DNA of 64,000 nucleotides from Mycolicibacterium poriferae (lineage in GTDB: Bacteria > Actinomycetota > Actinomycetes > Mycobacteriales > Mycobacteriaceae), in the NCBI RefSeq assembly GCF_010728325.1, contig NZ_AP022570.1:2356001-2420000 (forward strand), in the 5' to 3' direction. A model generated the notes under the pieces. That model was not told the origin of the DNA. It searched no databases and worked only from the letters and a program-made list of their open reading frames with translations. The translations under genes and the position numbers were made by a program. Below, in pieces: positions 33,571-42,175 of the stretch. Each line of letters opens with the position of its first letter. Position 1 is the stretch's first letter.

Positions 33571-34476
33571 ATGTCCGAGCAACCGACGACATCCAATCAA
33601 TCGGCCCCCCTGGGCATCGTCGTCGCCGTCGATGGATCTCCCGAGTCGAGGGTTGCCGTCGACTGGGCCGCCCGCGATGCCGCGATGCGGCGGGTCCCGC
33701 TGACGCTGGCGCACGTGCTGCCCGGTGCTGCCATGCAGTCCTGGATCCAGGCCCCGCTGCCTGCGGAGTACTTCGAGGACGAGAAGAACGCCGCGCGCGA
33801 CATCCTGCGCGACGCCCTCAATGTCGTGGAGGCCGCCACGGTGGGCGCCGAATTGTTCTGCGTCAACCAGAAAGTGCTCTCGGGTCAGCCGACCGCGGCG
33901 CTGACCGATCTGACCAAAGACGCCGAGATGATCGTCGTCGGCCGACGGGGGATCGGCAAGGTCGGGCGGCTGCTGCTCGGTTCGGTCAGCGCCGGGCTGA
34001 CCCAGCATGCGCACTGCCCGGTCGCGGTGATCCACGATGAGGACCCGCTGATCCCGCACCCCGCCCAGGCGCCCGTCGTGGTCGGCATCGACGGCTCACC
34101 GGCGTCCGAGCATGCCACCGCCATCGCCTTCGACGAGGCGTCCCGTCGCGGTGTCGACCTCGTTGCCGTGCACACCTGGAGCGACGCCGGTTACGAACTG
34201 CCCGACGAGGGTTGGTCGGAGATCCAGCCCGAAGAGGACTGTCTGTTGTCCGAGCGGCTGGCGGGTTACCGCGAGCGCTACCCCGACGTGTCGATCCGGC
34301 GAGTGCTGCGTCCGGACCGGCCTGCCCACGCGTTGCTCGAGGAAGCCGAGCATGCCCAGCTGCTGGTGGTCGGCAGCCATGGTCGCGGTGGCTTCGCCGG
34401 CATGCTGCTCGGTTCGGTGGGCTCACAGGTGGTGCAGTCCGCCCGCATCCCCGTCATCGTCGCCAGACGCTCCTGA
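33571..34476 (+). CDS. Tandem-domain universal stress protein
   Basis: A 301-residue protein with two USP domains, about 11-150 and 160-300. Each has the ATP-binding pattern: VVAVDGSPESRVAV with GRRGIGKVGRLLLGSVS, and VVGIDGSPASEHAT with GSHGRGGFAGMLLGSVG. ATG 33571 follows GAGGTGAGGAG. This layout equals the DosR-regulated USPs of M. tuberculosis (for example Rv2623, known to bind ATP), and a DosR-like box lies upstream, so induction under hypoxia or NO is plausible. Confidence 0.93.
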   Translation: MSEQPTTSNQSAPLGIVVAVDGSPESRVAVDWAARDAAMRRVPLTLAHVLPGAAMQSWIQAPLPAEYFEDEKNAARDILRDALNVVEAATVGAELFCVNQKVLSGQPTAALTDLTKDAEMIVVGRRGIGKVGRLLLGSVSAGLTQHAHCPVAVIHDEDPLIPHPAQAPVVVGIDGSPASEHATAIAFDEASRRGVDLVAVHTWSDAGYELPDEGWSEIQPEEDCLLSERLAGYRERYPDVSIRRVLRPDRPAHALLEEAEHAQLLVVGSHGRGGFAGMLLGSVGSQVVQSARIPVIVARRS

Positions 34477-34506
34477 GGCGGCAGCGCGGCCGTACGCGGG
34501 GGACGG

Positions 34507-35652
34507 TCACCCGGCTACGGACGCCTGGGCGTAGCGGCTGACGTGGTGGTCGGTCGAGCCGAACTCGAACTGCAGCGCGGTCAACCGCTTGAAGTAGTGC
34601 CCGATCGCGAGCTCCTCGGTCATGCCCATTCCGCCGTGCAGCTGAACGGCCTGCTGGCCGACGAACTGCGCGGCCCGGCCGACGGTCACCTTCGCCGCCG
34701 ACACCGCGCGAGCCCGGGTCACCTCATCGGCGTCCAGCTTGAGGATGGCGAGCAACGCTGCCGCGGCGGCCTGCTCCACGTGCATGTACATGTCCACCAT
34801 GCGGTGCTGGAGCACTTGGAAGCCGCCGATCGGCTGCCCGAACTGCTGGCGTTGCTTGCAGTACTCGACGGTGTCGGCGAGAACCTTGCGCATGCACCCG
34901 ACTGCCTCGGCGCACACCGCCGCCGCGCCCTCGTCGCGGGCTCGGGTCAGCCAGGGCCAGGCGACTCCCGCCCCGCCGACAAGGGCGTCGGAAGGCAGAC
35001 GGACACCCTCCAAAGCGATGTCGGAGGCGCGCCGGTCATCGACGGTGCGGTAGTGGTGCAGGGTCAATCCCGGCGTCGACGACCCGACCTCGACCAGGAA
35101 GAGCGATATCCCGTCGGCGTCGGTGCGGGCACCGGAGGTCCGCGCTGTCACCAGCACATGGCTGGCCAGCGGGGTGCTCGCTGAGACGATCTTGGTCCCA
35201 CGCAGCACCCAGTCGTCTCCGTCGCGCTCGGCCACGGTCGTCACGTCACGCCAGTTCTCGCCCGAGGTCGGCTCTGTGGCAGCGACCGTGACGATCGCGG
35301 TGCCCGAGGCGATCTTCTCCACCAACTCGGCGGCGGCGTCCCCGCCGGCGCGCCGCAGCAGGCCGGCCGCGACGACGGCGGTGTCGACGTACGGTTCGAT
35401 CACGAGCGCGTGGCCCAAAGCCTCGGCGATGAGCATCATCTCGACGGGGCCACCGCCGATGCCGCCGTACTCCTCGGGCAACGCAGCGCCCAGGATGCCC
35501 AGCTCCTCGGCGAACGCCCGCCAGATGTCGGGCTGCCAGCCCAGGCCCGTCTTGGCGGCCGCGCGGCTCTTCTCCAGGTCGTAGCGCGTGGCCAGGAACC
35601 GGGTCAGCCCGTTGCGAAGCAGTTCCTGTTCGTCGTTGAGTGTGAAATCCAT
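34507..35652 (-). CDS. fadE: Acyl-CoA dehydrogenase, small partner subunit (FadE)
   Basis: A 381-residue acyl-CoA dehydrogenase-fold protein whose start lies directly after the stop of another FadE gene. It keeps the C-terminal FAD-binding QLHGGMGMTEELAIGHYF but lacks a Y-E-G-T-type catalytic glutamate at the end. Mycobacterial steroid and branched-chain acyl-CoA enzymes work as alpha2-beta2 heterotetramers built from such paired genes; this one would be the partner. The acyl substrate cannot be read from sequence. Confidence 0.9.
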   Translation of the reverse strand: MDFTLNDEQELLRNGLTRFLATRYDLEKSRAAAKTGLGWQPDIWRAFAEELGILGAALPEEYGGIGGGPVEMMLIAEALGHALVIEPYVDTAVVAAGLLRRAGGDAAAELVEKIASGTAIVTVAATEPTSGENWRDVTTVAERDGDDWVLRGTKIVSASTPLASHVLVTARTSGARTDADGISLFLVEVGSSTPGLTLHHYRTVDDRRASDIALEGVRLPSDALVGGAGVAWPWLTRARDEGAAAVCAEAVGCMRKVLADTVEYCKQRQQFGQPIGGFQVLQHRMVDMYMHVEQAAAAALLAILKLDADEVTRARAVSAAKVTVGRAAQFVGQQAVQLHGGMGMTEELAIGHYFKRLTALQFEFGSTDHHVSRYAQASVAG

Positions 35653-36885
35653 CTAAAGCCCCAATGCTGCTTTCGCCAGGATGTTGCGCTGAATCTCGTT
35701 GCTGCCGGCGTAGATCGAGCCGGCGCGGTCGTTGAAGTACCGCAGGGGAGCGACGGCTTGCCAGGGTTCACCGCTGACGTAGTCGTGCTGCGGGGGCGTG
35801 AAGTCGGCGATCGGGCCGCCCGGGTATGTCGCGTGTGGTTGGTAGACGCGCCCCCGTGGGCCGGCGGCCTCCATCGCGAGCTCGGTGAGCGCCTGGCTCA
35901 GTTCAGTGGACAGCACCTTGAGCATCGACGACTTGGCGCCGGGGTTTCCGCCCGCGGCGACCACGGCAAGCACCTGGTATTCGAGGATTTCGAGCACCTC
36001 GGTACGGATCCGCAGCTCGGCCAGCTTGTGTGCGAAGGCGGGGTCATCGAGAAGCCGCCCGCCGCTCGGGCCTGGTTGCTGGGCCGACACCGTCGCGATG
36101 TCCTCAGCCATCACCTGCAGTGCCGGGGCCGTCGCGCCGCCACCGCGCTCGAACTCGAGCAGGTATTTCGCCACCGTCCAACCGTCATCGATGTCGCCGA
36201 TGACGTTGGCCTTGGGCACCCGCACGTCGTCGAAGAACACCTGGTTCTGGACTTCTTCGCCGGACGTCATCACCAGAGGACGAATCTCGATCCCAGGAGC
36301 GGACATGTCGATGAGCACGAAGGTGATACCACGTTGCTTCTTGTCGCTGCGGCTGGTGCGCACGAGCGCGAACATCCAATTGGCTTCCCGCGCATGGGTG
36401 GTCCAGATCTTGCTGCCGGTGCAGACCAGGTGGTCACCGTCGTCGCGGGCGGCCATCGACAACGCCGCCAGGTCCGACCCGGCCTCTGGTTCGGAGTAGC
36501 CCTGACAGAAGAACACCTCACCCGTGAGGATGCGGGGCAGGAAATAGTCCTTCTGTTCGTCGGTGCCGAACTTGATGATCGCGTGGGCCACCATCCGGAT
36601 ACCCATCGGGGACAGCGACGGTGCCCCCGCGAGCTGCGACTCCCTGCTGAAAATGTAGTGCTGGGTCAGGCTCCAGTCGCAACCGCCGTGAGCGACCGGC
36701 CAGGCCGGTGCGGCCCAGCCCCGTTCGTGCAGGATGCGTTGCCACTCCATGCTGGCGTCGTGGTCGGCGTACACGCTCGTCATCAGCTGGCCAGCGCGTC
36801 GAAGCTCCGGCGTGAGCTTCTCGGCGAGAAAGGTGCGCACCTCGTCGCGGAACGCGAGATCGGTGGCCGACCACTCCAGATCCAT
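35653..36885 (-). CDS. fadE: Acyl-CoA dehydrogenase, large partner subunit (FadE)
   Basis: A 410-residue acyl-CoA dehydrogenase. FAD/substrate motifs are CQGYSEPEAGSDLAALSMAA (about 125-145) and KIWTTHA. The usual C-terminal catalytic site reads IYAGSNEIQRNI, with Ala where many ACADs have Glu, as in ChsE-type heterotetramers where the base comes from another position. First gene of the pair; a 16-bp palindrome lies 40 bp upstream of ATG 36885. Confidence 0.92.
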   Translation of the reverse strand: MDLEWSATDLAFRDEVRTFLAEKLTPELRRAGQLMTSVYADHDASMEWQRILHERGWAAPAWPVAHGGCDWSLTQHYIFSRESQLAGAPSLSPMGIRMVAHAIIKFGTDEQKDYFLPRILTGEVFFCQGYSEPEAGSDLAALSMAARDDGDHLVCTGSKIWTTHAREANWMFALVRTSRSDKKQRGITFVLIDMSAPGIEIRPLVMTSGEEVQNQVFFDDVRVPKANVIGDIDDGWTVAKYLLEFERGGGATAPALQVMAEDIATVSAQQPGPSGGRLLDDPAFAHKLAELRIRTEVLEILEYQVLAVVAAGGNPGAKSSMLKVLSTELSQALTELAMEAAGPRGRVYQPHATYPGGPIADFTPPQHDYVSGEPWQAVAPLRYFNDRAGSIYAGSNEIQRNILAKAALGL

Positions 36886-36924
36886 CGATTCCCCTTTTCG
36901 TGTGCGGGCTCCCCGACAGAGTAA

Positions 36925-36940
36925 ACCTAGTTAGTTAGGT
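36925..36940. promoter_or_regulatory. Candidate operator before the FadE pair
   Basis: ACCTAGTTAGTTAGGT: ACCTA and TAGGT inverted around six bases, 40 bp before the fadE start. It looks like a TetR-type site, but no regulator gene is adjacent. Confidence 0.45.
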
Positions 36941-36975
36941 CGCTGAATTCGGGTGAGTCGCGACCGGATTCTCGG

Positions 36976-37115
36976 CGGCTCTGGACCTTCTCACGGTGCC
37001 GACCCGCGCGTGGCTCTCGGCGGCCCCACGGCGCGGACCCGCGCGCGGCTGTGGACCGCCCCATGGTGCCGCCCCGCGCGGGCGCCGGCCCCCATCACGG
37101 CGCGGACTGATCTGC
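36976..37115. repeat. 35-bp degenerate tandem repeat, four units
   Basis: Units begin at 36976, 37011, 37046 and 37081. The first three end in CCCGCGCG and share GGCTnTnG near the start and ACGGnGC(G/C)G in the middle; the fourth is more diverged. The array is intergenic and GC-rich, like mycobacterial MIRU/VNTR blocks. Confidence 0.75.
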
Positions 37116-37143
37116 GGTGTGCGGTGGTAGGTTGTTCGTGTTG

Positions 37144-37190
37144 CCACAGTCCGTGATGGCAAATCCCCTCATTACCCATCACGGCTGTGG
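37144..37190 (+). other. Long intergenic hairpin with one bulged base
   Basis: CCACAG-T-CCGTGATGG pairs with CCATCACGG-CTGTGG: fifteen base pairs with a single bulged T and a 16-nt, AT-richer loop. It is 77 bp before the next gene start and has no T-run after it, so it may be a leader structure or a mobile-element relic more than a terminator. CCATCACGG also occurs once more at 37092-37100. Confidence 0.7.
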
Positions 37191-37266
37191 CGACCCCGCA
37201 TTGGTGCGATCGCTTGTTTGCTCATCGCCGGAGGTAGCGGTGGTCGTGTTCACGGAGGGGCGATGA

Positions 37267-38127
37267 GTGGCAAATATGAGGCACATAACCGTAGACGACG
37301 AGTTCGGTTGGGACGACGAGGTCGATGTCATCTGCACCGACACAGCTCCCGGCGGTCTGGCCACCGCCATCGCCGCCGCGCGGGCCGGTGGCGCGGTGAT
37401 GCTGGCCAGCGCAGACTTGCCCGCGTCCGAAACCGACTGGTTCGAAGCGCCACAGCTCGATGACCCGACCGCCACCTTCCTGCACGAGTTGACCGCCGAC
37501 ATCGAGCTCGAGTCGTTGCCCCGCCCGTCGGTCGATCTGCCGGTTCGACTCGCGAGTGCGCTCCCGACTGCAGACGAGGGCAGGAAACGCCGGATCGACA
37601 CCTTCGACGGTGCTCATCTGCGCGACTGGGCGATGCAGTGCATCCCCGCGCGCACCGGATACCTCTACACCCGAGTCACCGGCTGGGATACCGCGGCGTG
37701 GCAATCCGACGACGGCGGTCGGCTGGCGGTCAGCGAGATCGGTGCGATGTCACCCGATGTCGATGATGTCGGTGGTTCAGTCCTGACCTGGCTCACAGCC
37801 GCAGCCGAGGACGCAGGCGTATCCGTCGACCGGTCCACCGTTCTTCAGCGGCTGATCTTCGACGACGGGGTCGTCGTCGGTGCGGAGTTCGACACCGAGG
37901 GAGGGGCCCTGACGGTTCGGGCCCGGCACGGTGTCCTGCTGTGCCGTGCGGTCGGACCGCTCGTGACACCGCCGCTGCCGCAGGGTGCGGAGGTGCGGGT
38001 GGCCCTGGTCGGTCGCCTCGCCAGCCGCTTCGGCCGCGTGGAGCTGCTGACCGCAGACCCGGCGGTCGCTGCGGCGGCCGGAGCCTGCGTGCAGCTCAGC
38101 GGCTCCGCACGGCCTTGCGGAGCGTGA
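37267..38127 (+). CDS. Truncated flavoprotein-like protein, function unknown
   Basis: A 286-residue protein. Residues 15-45 (EVDVICTDTAPGGLATAIAAARAGGAVMLAS) look like the dinucleotide-binding start of FAD-dependent oxidoreductases of the fumarate reductase/ketosteroid dehydrogenase type, though with an altered glycine pattern. Residues near 195-225 (LIFDDGVVVGAEFDTEGGALTVRARHGVLLC) match the later part of that fold. The catalytic domain and most of the C-terminal FAD contacts are missing and the protein is about half the usual length. GTG 37267 is used; ATG 37276 is possible. It could be a degenerate, non-enzymatic member. Confidence 0.6.
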   Translation: MANMRHITVDDEFGWDDEVDVICTDTAPGGLATAIAAARAGGAVMLASADLPASETDWFEAPQLDDPTATFLHELTADIELESLPRPSVDLPVRLASALPTADEGRKRRIDTFDGAHLRDWAMQCIPARTGYLYTRVTGWDTAAWQSDDGGRLAVSEIGAMSPDVDDVGGSVLTWLTAAAEDAGVSVDRSTVLQRLIFDDGVVVGAEFDTEGGALTVRARHGVLLCRAVGPLVTPPLPQGAEVRVALVGRLASRFGRVELLTADPAVAAAAGACVQLSGSARPCGA

Positions 38128-38136
38128 CCCCGGCGC

Positions 38137-39987
38137 TCAGGCGGAGAACTTGATTGCCAGACGGCCTTTGGACAGCAGCGATTCCAGCGCTGCACCCGCG
38201 ATCGGGCGCGAGAGCAGGAACCCCTGCGCGCGATGGCAGCCGTGGCGCAGCAGCGTCAGCGCAGCGGCTTCGGTTTCGACGCCTTCGGCCACCAACTCCA
38301 ACCCGAACGCTTCGGCCAAGGCGATGATCGCGCGCACGATGGCGAGATCGCCGGGATCAGAACCTAGTTCGCGGACGAAACCGCGGTCGATCTTGAGCGT
38401 GTCCACCGGCAGTGACTTCAGATGAGAGAAGGCGCTGTACCCGGTTCCGAAGTCGTCGATGGCAATCTGGACACCGGCGGCCTTCAGTGCTGCCAGCGTG
38501 ATCCGCGTGGTTTCGATGTCCTGGACCACGACGTTCTCGGTGATCTCCAGACAGACCGATCCCCGGGCGAGACCGAACTCTTCGAGGATGCCGGCCACCG
38601 ATTCCACGAAGCCGTCGATCACCAATTGCACCGGAGAGACGTTGATGCGCATGACGATGTTCTCCCCGAGCCCACGCGACTGCCACGCCGCGAAATCCGC
38701 ACACGCCGAACGCATCACCCACCGGCCGAGTTCACCGGCGAGATTGATGGATTCGGCGACACCGATGAACGCATCGGGTCCCAGCAACCCACGGGTGGGG
38801 TGCTGCCAACGCACGAGAGCTTCGGCGGCCAGGATCTCGCCGGTGCGCATGTCGACCTCGGGAAGGTAGTGCAGTAACAGCGCTCCGCTTTCGATCACGT
38901 TCTGCAGGTGCAACTCGATGTCGTTGCGGAACTCGTTCTTCATCGCCATGTCGTCGGTGAACACCGCGACCTTGTTGCCGCCGGAGTTCTTGGCGGTCAG
39001 GACCGCCTGGTCGGCGCGACGCAGCAGGTCCGAAGTCGTATCGACACCCGGTGTGCCCTGTGCCACACCGATACTCACGGTGCGGGTGAGTACCTCGCCG
39101 TCGATCGAGACCTGTTCGCGCAGTGCGGACTGCAGCTGATGAGCCAGTGCGGTGGCGGCGGCTTCGTCCATTGCCGCGCGGGGAACCACGACGAATTCGT
39201 CGCCGCCCAACCGGGCGATCAGGTTCTCCCCGTCGCCGGATCGGCGCAGGCGCTCGGCCAGCACGCGGATGAACCAGTCGCCCGCGGTGTGCCCGAGGTA
39301 GTCGTTGATCGCCTTGAGCCGGTCCAGGTCGAAGAACAGCGTCGAGACCGGACCAGGCCGGCCGGCCGCAAGTCGTTCGTCCAGGTGCGACAGCAGGGCG
39401 CGCCGGTTGTGCAGACCGGTCAGGTCGTCGTGTTCGGCGAGGTAACGAAGCCGTTCTTCGGCCAGCACCCGGGCCTGAACCTGGGCGAACAGCGACGCGA
39501 TCGTCTCCAGTGCGTTGAGTTCGTCGGTGCTCCACTCCCGGTCGCCGAACTTGATGAACCCGAGGGCCCCGGTGGTGACATTGCCCGACAGCAGGGGTGC
39601 GGCGGCCATCGACGTCGCGGGCACCGCGCGGCTCTCCTCGATCCGCCGCTGGTAGTCATCGGTGGCTGGTTCTGGACGCAGCACCACCGGCTTCTTGGCG
39701 TTTTCCGACACTGCGAACACCGGGTCGGCGTCGGCGAAGTAGACGATCTCCAGCGGGTCGGGGTCAGGAATGTTCGGCCGGATCGGCCACTCGGCGATCA
39801 GTCTGGAGGCCCTGATCTTGTGGTCGTTGTAGCGAAGGAAGCTGACGTCGACGCCGAGGTAGGACACCAGATCGGCCAGCACACGTTGGCTGACTTCGAC
39901 GGAAGTGGTCGCAGTGGCGGCCATCAACTGGGTCGCCACCGATTTGACCATCAGGTCGAGGCTGCGCGGTGTGCCGTTCATGGACAT
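38137..39987 (-). CDS. dcpA: GAF-GGDEF-EAL c-di-GMP turnover protein (Rv1354c/DcpA type)
   Basis: A 616-residue soluble protein. A GAF domain covers about 20-170. The diguanylate cyclase domain has an intact GGDEF at 261-265; the inhibitory RxxD five residues before it is not kept (DGEN). The EAL domain begins with EALVRW at 389 and keeps NVSPVQL, EITENV, DDFGTGYS, LKIDRGFV and AEGVET, so phosphodiesterase activity is expected too. This is the architecture of Rv1354c and M. smegmatis DcpA, which make and break c-di-GMP. ATG 39987 or 39981. It lies 7 bp after the moeY stop in the same operon. Confidence 0.92.
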   Translation of the reverse strand: MSMNGTPRSLDLMVKSVATQLMAATATTSVEVSQRVLADLVSYLGVDVSFLRYNDHKIRASRLIAEWPIRPNIPDPDPLEIVYFADADPVFAVSENAKKPVVLRPEPATDDYQRRIEESRAVPATSMAAAPLLSGNVTTGALGFIKFGDREWSTDELNALETIASLFAQVQARVLAEERLRYLAEHDDLTGLHNRRALLSHLDERLAAGRPGPVSTLFFDLDRLKAINDYLGHTAGDWFIRVLAERLRRSGDGENLIARLGGDEFVVVPRAAMDEAAATALAHQLQSALREQVSIDGEVLTRTVSIGVAQGTPGVDTTSDLLRRADQAVLTAKNSGGNKVAVFTDDMAMKNEFRNDIELHLQNVIESGALLLHYLPEVDMRTGEILAAEALVRWQHPTRGLLGPDAFIGVAESINLAGELGRWVMRSACADFAAWQSRGLGENIVMRINVSPVQLVIDGFVESVAGILEEFGLARGSVCLEITENVVVQDIETTRITLAALKAAGVQIAIDDFGTGYSAFSHLKSLPVDTLKIDRGFVRELGSDPGDLAIVRAIIALAEAFGLELVAEGVETEAAALTLLRHGCHRAQGFLLSRPIAGAALESLLSKGRLAIKFSA

Positions 39988-39994
39988 TGTGCAG

Positions 39995-42175
39995 TCAGGA
40001 TAAGCCCGGTGCCGTGTGAACGAGCGGTCGCCTGCGGCTACGGACCGAGGCGGGTGGTGCGGTGACGAGTCGCAGGGCCAGGATCTGGGTTTCCCCGTCG
40101 GCCACACTCGTCAAGTGACGAAACCGGTCCTGCAACTCGGCCAGTTGGCCGGCGAATTCCGGTGAAAGACCGTGCAGGTCGGCATCGTCGTGTGCGTAGA
40201 GGAAGACGGGGGAGACAGGTTGGACCGCCAGGCCGTGGCGTTGAGCGGTCAACCAGACCGCTTCGGCCGCCGCTCCGCCGTGCGCGTAGCCGGTCAGGGA
40301 CGGATCGCTGCCGATGATCACCGCCAGTGACGAGCTGTTCACTATCCGGTCCCGGGTGTCGGAGCCGAGCCTGGAACCGACTCCCCAGGATGCCAACAGC
40401 GCCATGACCTCGGTGCGCCTGAGGATGTCGAGCGTCGCGAAATCGGCTGGACTCAGTTCGAGACTGCGCACATCAATGCCGGTGTCGGGGGATTCATCGC
40501 CGGGCCAACGCAATTCGGAGGTCATCTCGCGGTGCAGCCGGGTCGTCAGGTAGCGGATGCGGTCGGCGCCGGACAGCACCTCGCCCGCGGCGTCCAGGTC
40601 GGTGCGATCGGTCAGCAACACCAGGCGGGCACCTTCCCGGTGTGCGGCGTTGCCGAGCGCTTCGGTGATGGTGTCGGTCAAGGGCGTTGGGGTGCCCCGG
40701 TGCCGGTTGGTCTCCCGGCTCTCGAGGAGCGGGTACAGCGCGGCGAGGTCCGGGTCGGCGCCGGCACCGTCCAGGTCGATCACCGCGGTGAGCGGTGAGG
40801 CGGTCTGATGTTCGGTGAGGTGCACGTCGCCGAGGACACCGTGAGCGGCGGCGGCCACGCGGGCATTGAAGCTCGCGGCGCCGACGGCGACGGCGCTGCC
40901 GCGAAGGTTGACGTCCATCAGGGTGGTGCGCTCGGGGGTGAGGTGGATCGCGACTGTCCCGGCGCCGGTCTCGATGCGCCACGGCTGCGCGTTGCCCCCC
41001 GACGGGGCCTGATTGGCGGCCAGCGCCACCGCGTGAACCGCGTCGCGGGCGCGCGCGGGGGCCGGGTCGTGCGCCTCGGCCGGCGCGGCTGTTCTGTTGC
41101 GGGGATCGACCAGCTCCGCCATGAAGGTCGACATGTCCACACGTACCCGTCCGGACGGAAGGCGCTCACCCAGACCGATTCTGCGGACCGCCTCGGCGAC
41201 CGCGGATGCCCCGATCAGCACGTCGCCGGCGAGCTGCGGCCACGTCGCCAGCGTCTGGCCGACCTCGACCAGCGATGCTGCGGCCCGGGGTGACAGACTC
41301 GCGCCCTCGATGATCCGCAGCACGTGTGGGACCTTGTCCTTGTTGTCCAGCCCGGCCAGGGTGGCGGCGTCGAGTCCCCCGAGCAGCCCGTGGAACACGG
41401 GTCGGTCGGGTTCGGTGTCGAAGCGTTCGACGTCGACCAGACCGCGGTCGCTGGTGGCCATCACCACCGGCAATCGGTGCCGGCGCGCGGCTTCCCGGAC
41501 CAACGCCTTGACATCGAGGGAGTCGCACTCCTCGACCACGACGTCGAGCCCCTCGAGGAATTCGTCGACGGTGTCTGTGGTCACGCCGCGATCATCCACG
41601 CGCACAGCGAGATACGGGTCGATCTCGGCGACCCTGCGAGCTGCCACCGCGGCTTTGTTGACGCCGAGGTCGAAGACCGTTGCCGGCACGCGGTTGAGGT
41701 TCGACAACTCCAGCGCGTCGAAGTCGGCCAGTCGCAGCTCCCCGCACAATCCCTGCATCGCCAGCGTGTGGGCGACGGCATGTCCGACGCTGAGCCCGAT
41801 GATTCCGATCCGCAGTGAGCACAGGTGCTGTTGCTCCGCGATGGTGATCAGGTCGCGGTTGCGGTCGGTTCGGGTCCGCAGATAGGCGCGGGGGCCCAGG
41901 ACGGCGACGAGCGTCCGCCGCCACGGGTAGTACGCCCAGCGCCGGGGTTCGTCGGTGAACTCCGGCCCCGGTGTCGGCAGCAGCTCCGCCAGCGTCCGTG
42001 CCTGCTCGGCCCCGGTGTCGACGACGGTGACGGTGGGATCGCTGCGCAGGGAGTCGATCAGAGCGGCGTCGTCGGGCAGGGTGGGGTCGAGGACCACGGC
42101 GCTGTGCGCATCGCGATGCCGCTCGTGGAATCCAGCAGTATCGGTCCCATGCGTAGCAGAAGGCTCAGACGTCAC
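39995..42175 (-). CDS. moeY: ThiF (E1-like) and nitroreductase fusion protein, MoeY/Rv1355c family
   Basis: A 726-residue two-domain protein. The N-terminal half is an adenylating E1/ThiF domain: SLRIGIIGLSVGHAVAHTLAMQG (about 117-140) and RLADFDALELSNLNR bind ATP. The C-terminal half (about 390-700) looks like a nitroreductase with NQAPSGGNAQPWRIE as FMN-binding start and a late GYAHGGAAAEAVWLTAQRHG segment. Rv1355c is named MoeY, but a role in molybdopterin synthesis is not established. E1 plus FMN dehydrogenase recalls azole-forming peptide modification. Start GTG 42175 overlaps the acyltransferase stop. Confidence 0.88.
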   Translation of the reverse strand: MTSEPSATHGTDTAGFHERHRDAHSAVVLDPTLPDDAALIDSLRSDPTVTVVDTGAEQARTLAELLPTPGPEFTDEPRRWAYYPWRRTLVAVLGPRAYLRTRTDRNRDLITIAEQQHLCSLRIGIIGLSVGHAVAHTLAMQGLCGELRLADFDALELSNLNRVPATVFDLGVNKAAVAARRVAEIDPYLAVRVDDRGVTTDTVDEFLEGLDVVVEECDSLDVKALVREAARRHRLPVVMATSDRGLVDVERFDTEPDRPVFHGLLGGLDAATLAGLDNKDKVPHVLRIIEGASLSPRAAASLVEVGQTLATWPQLAGDVLIGASAVAEAVRRIGLGERLPSGRVRVDMSTFMAELVDPRNRTAAPAEAHDPAPARARDAVHAVALAANQAPSGGNAQPWRIETGAGTVAIHLTPERTTLMDVNLRGSAVAVGAASFNARVAAAAHGVLGDVHLTEHQTASPLTAVIDLDGAGADPDLAALYPLLESRETNRHRGTPTPLTDTITEALGNAAHREGARLVLLTDRTDLDAAGEVLSGADRIRYLTTRLHREMTSELRWPGDESPDTGIDVRSLELSPADFATLDILRRTEVMALLASWGVGSRLGSDTRDRIVNSSSLAVIIGSDPSLTGYAHGGAAAEAVWLTAQRHGLAVQPVSPVFLYAHDDADLHGLSPEFAGQLAELQDRFRHLTSVADGETQILALRLVTAPPASVRSRRRPLVHTAPGLS

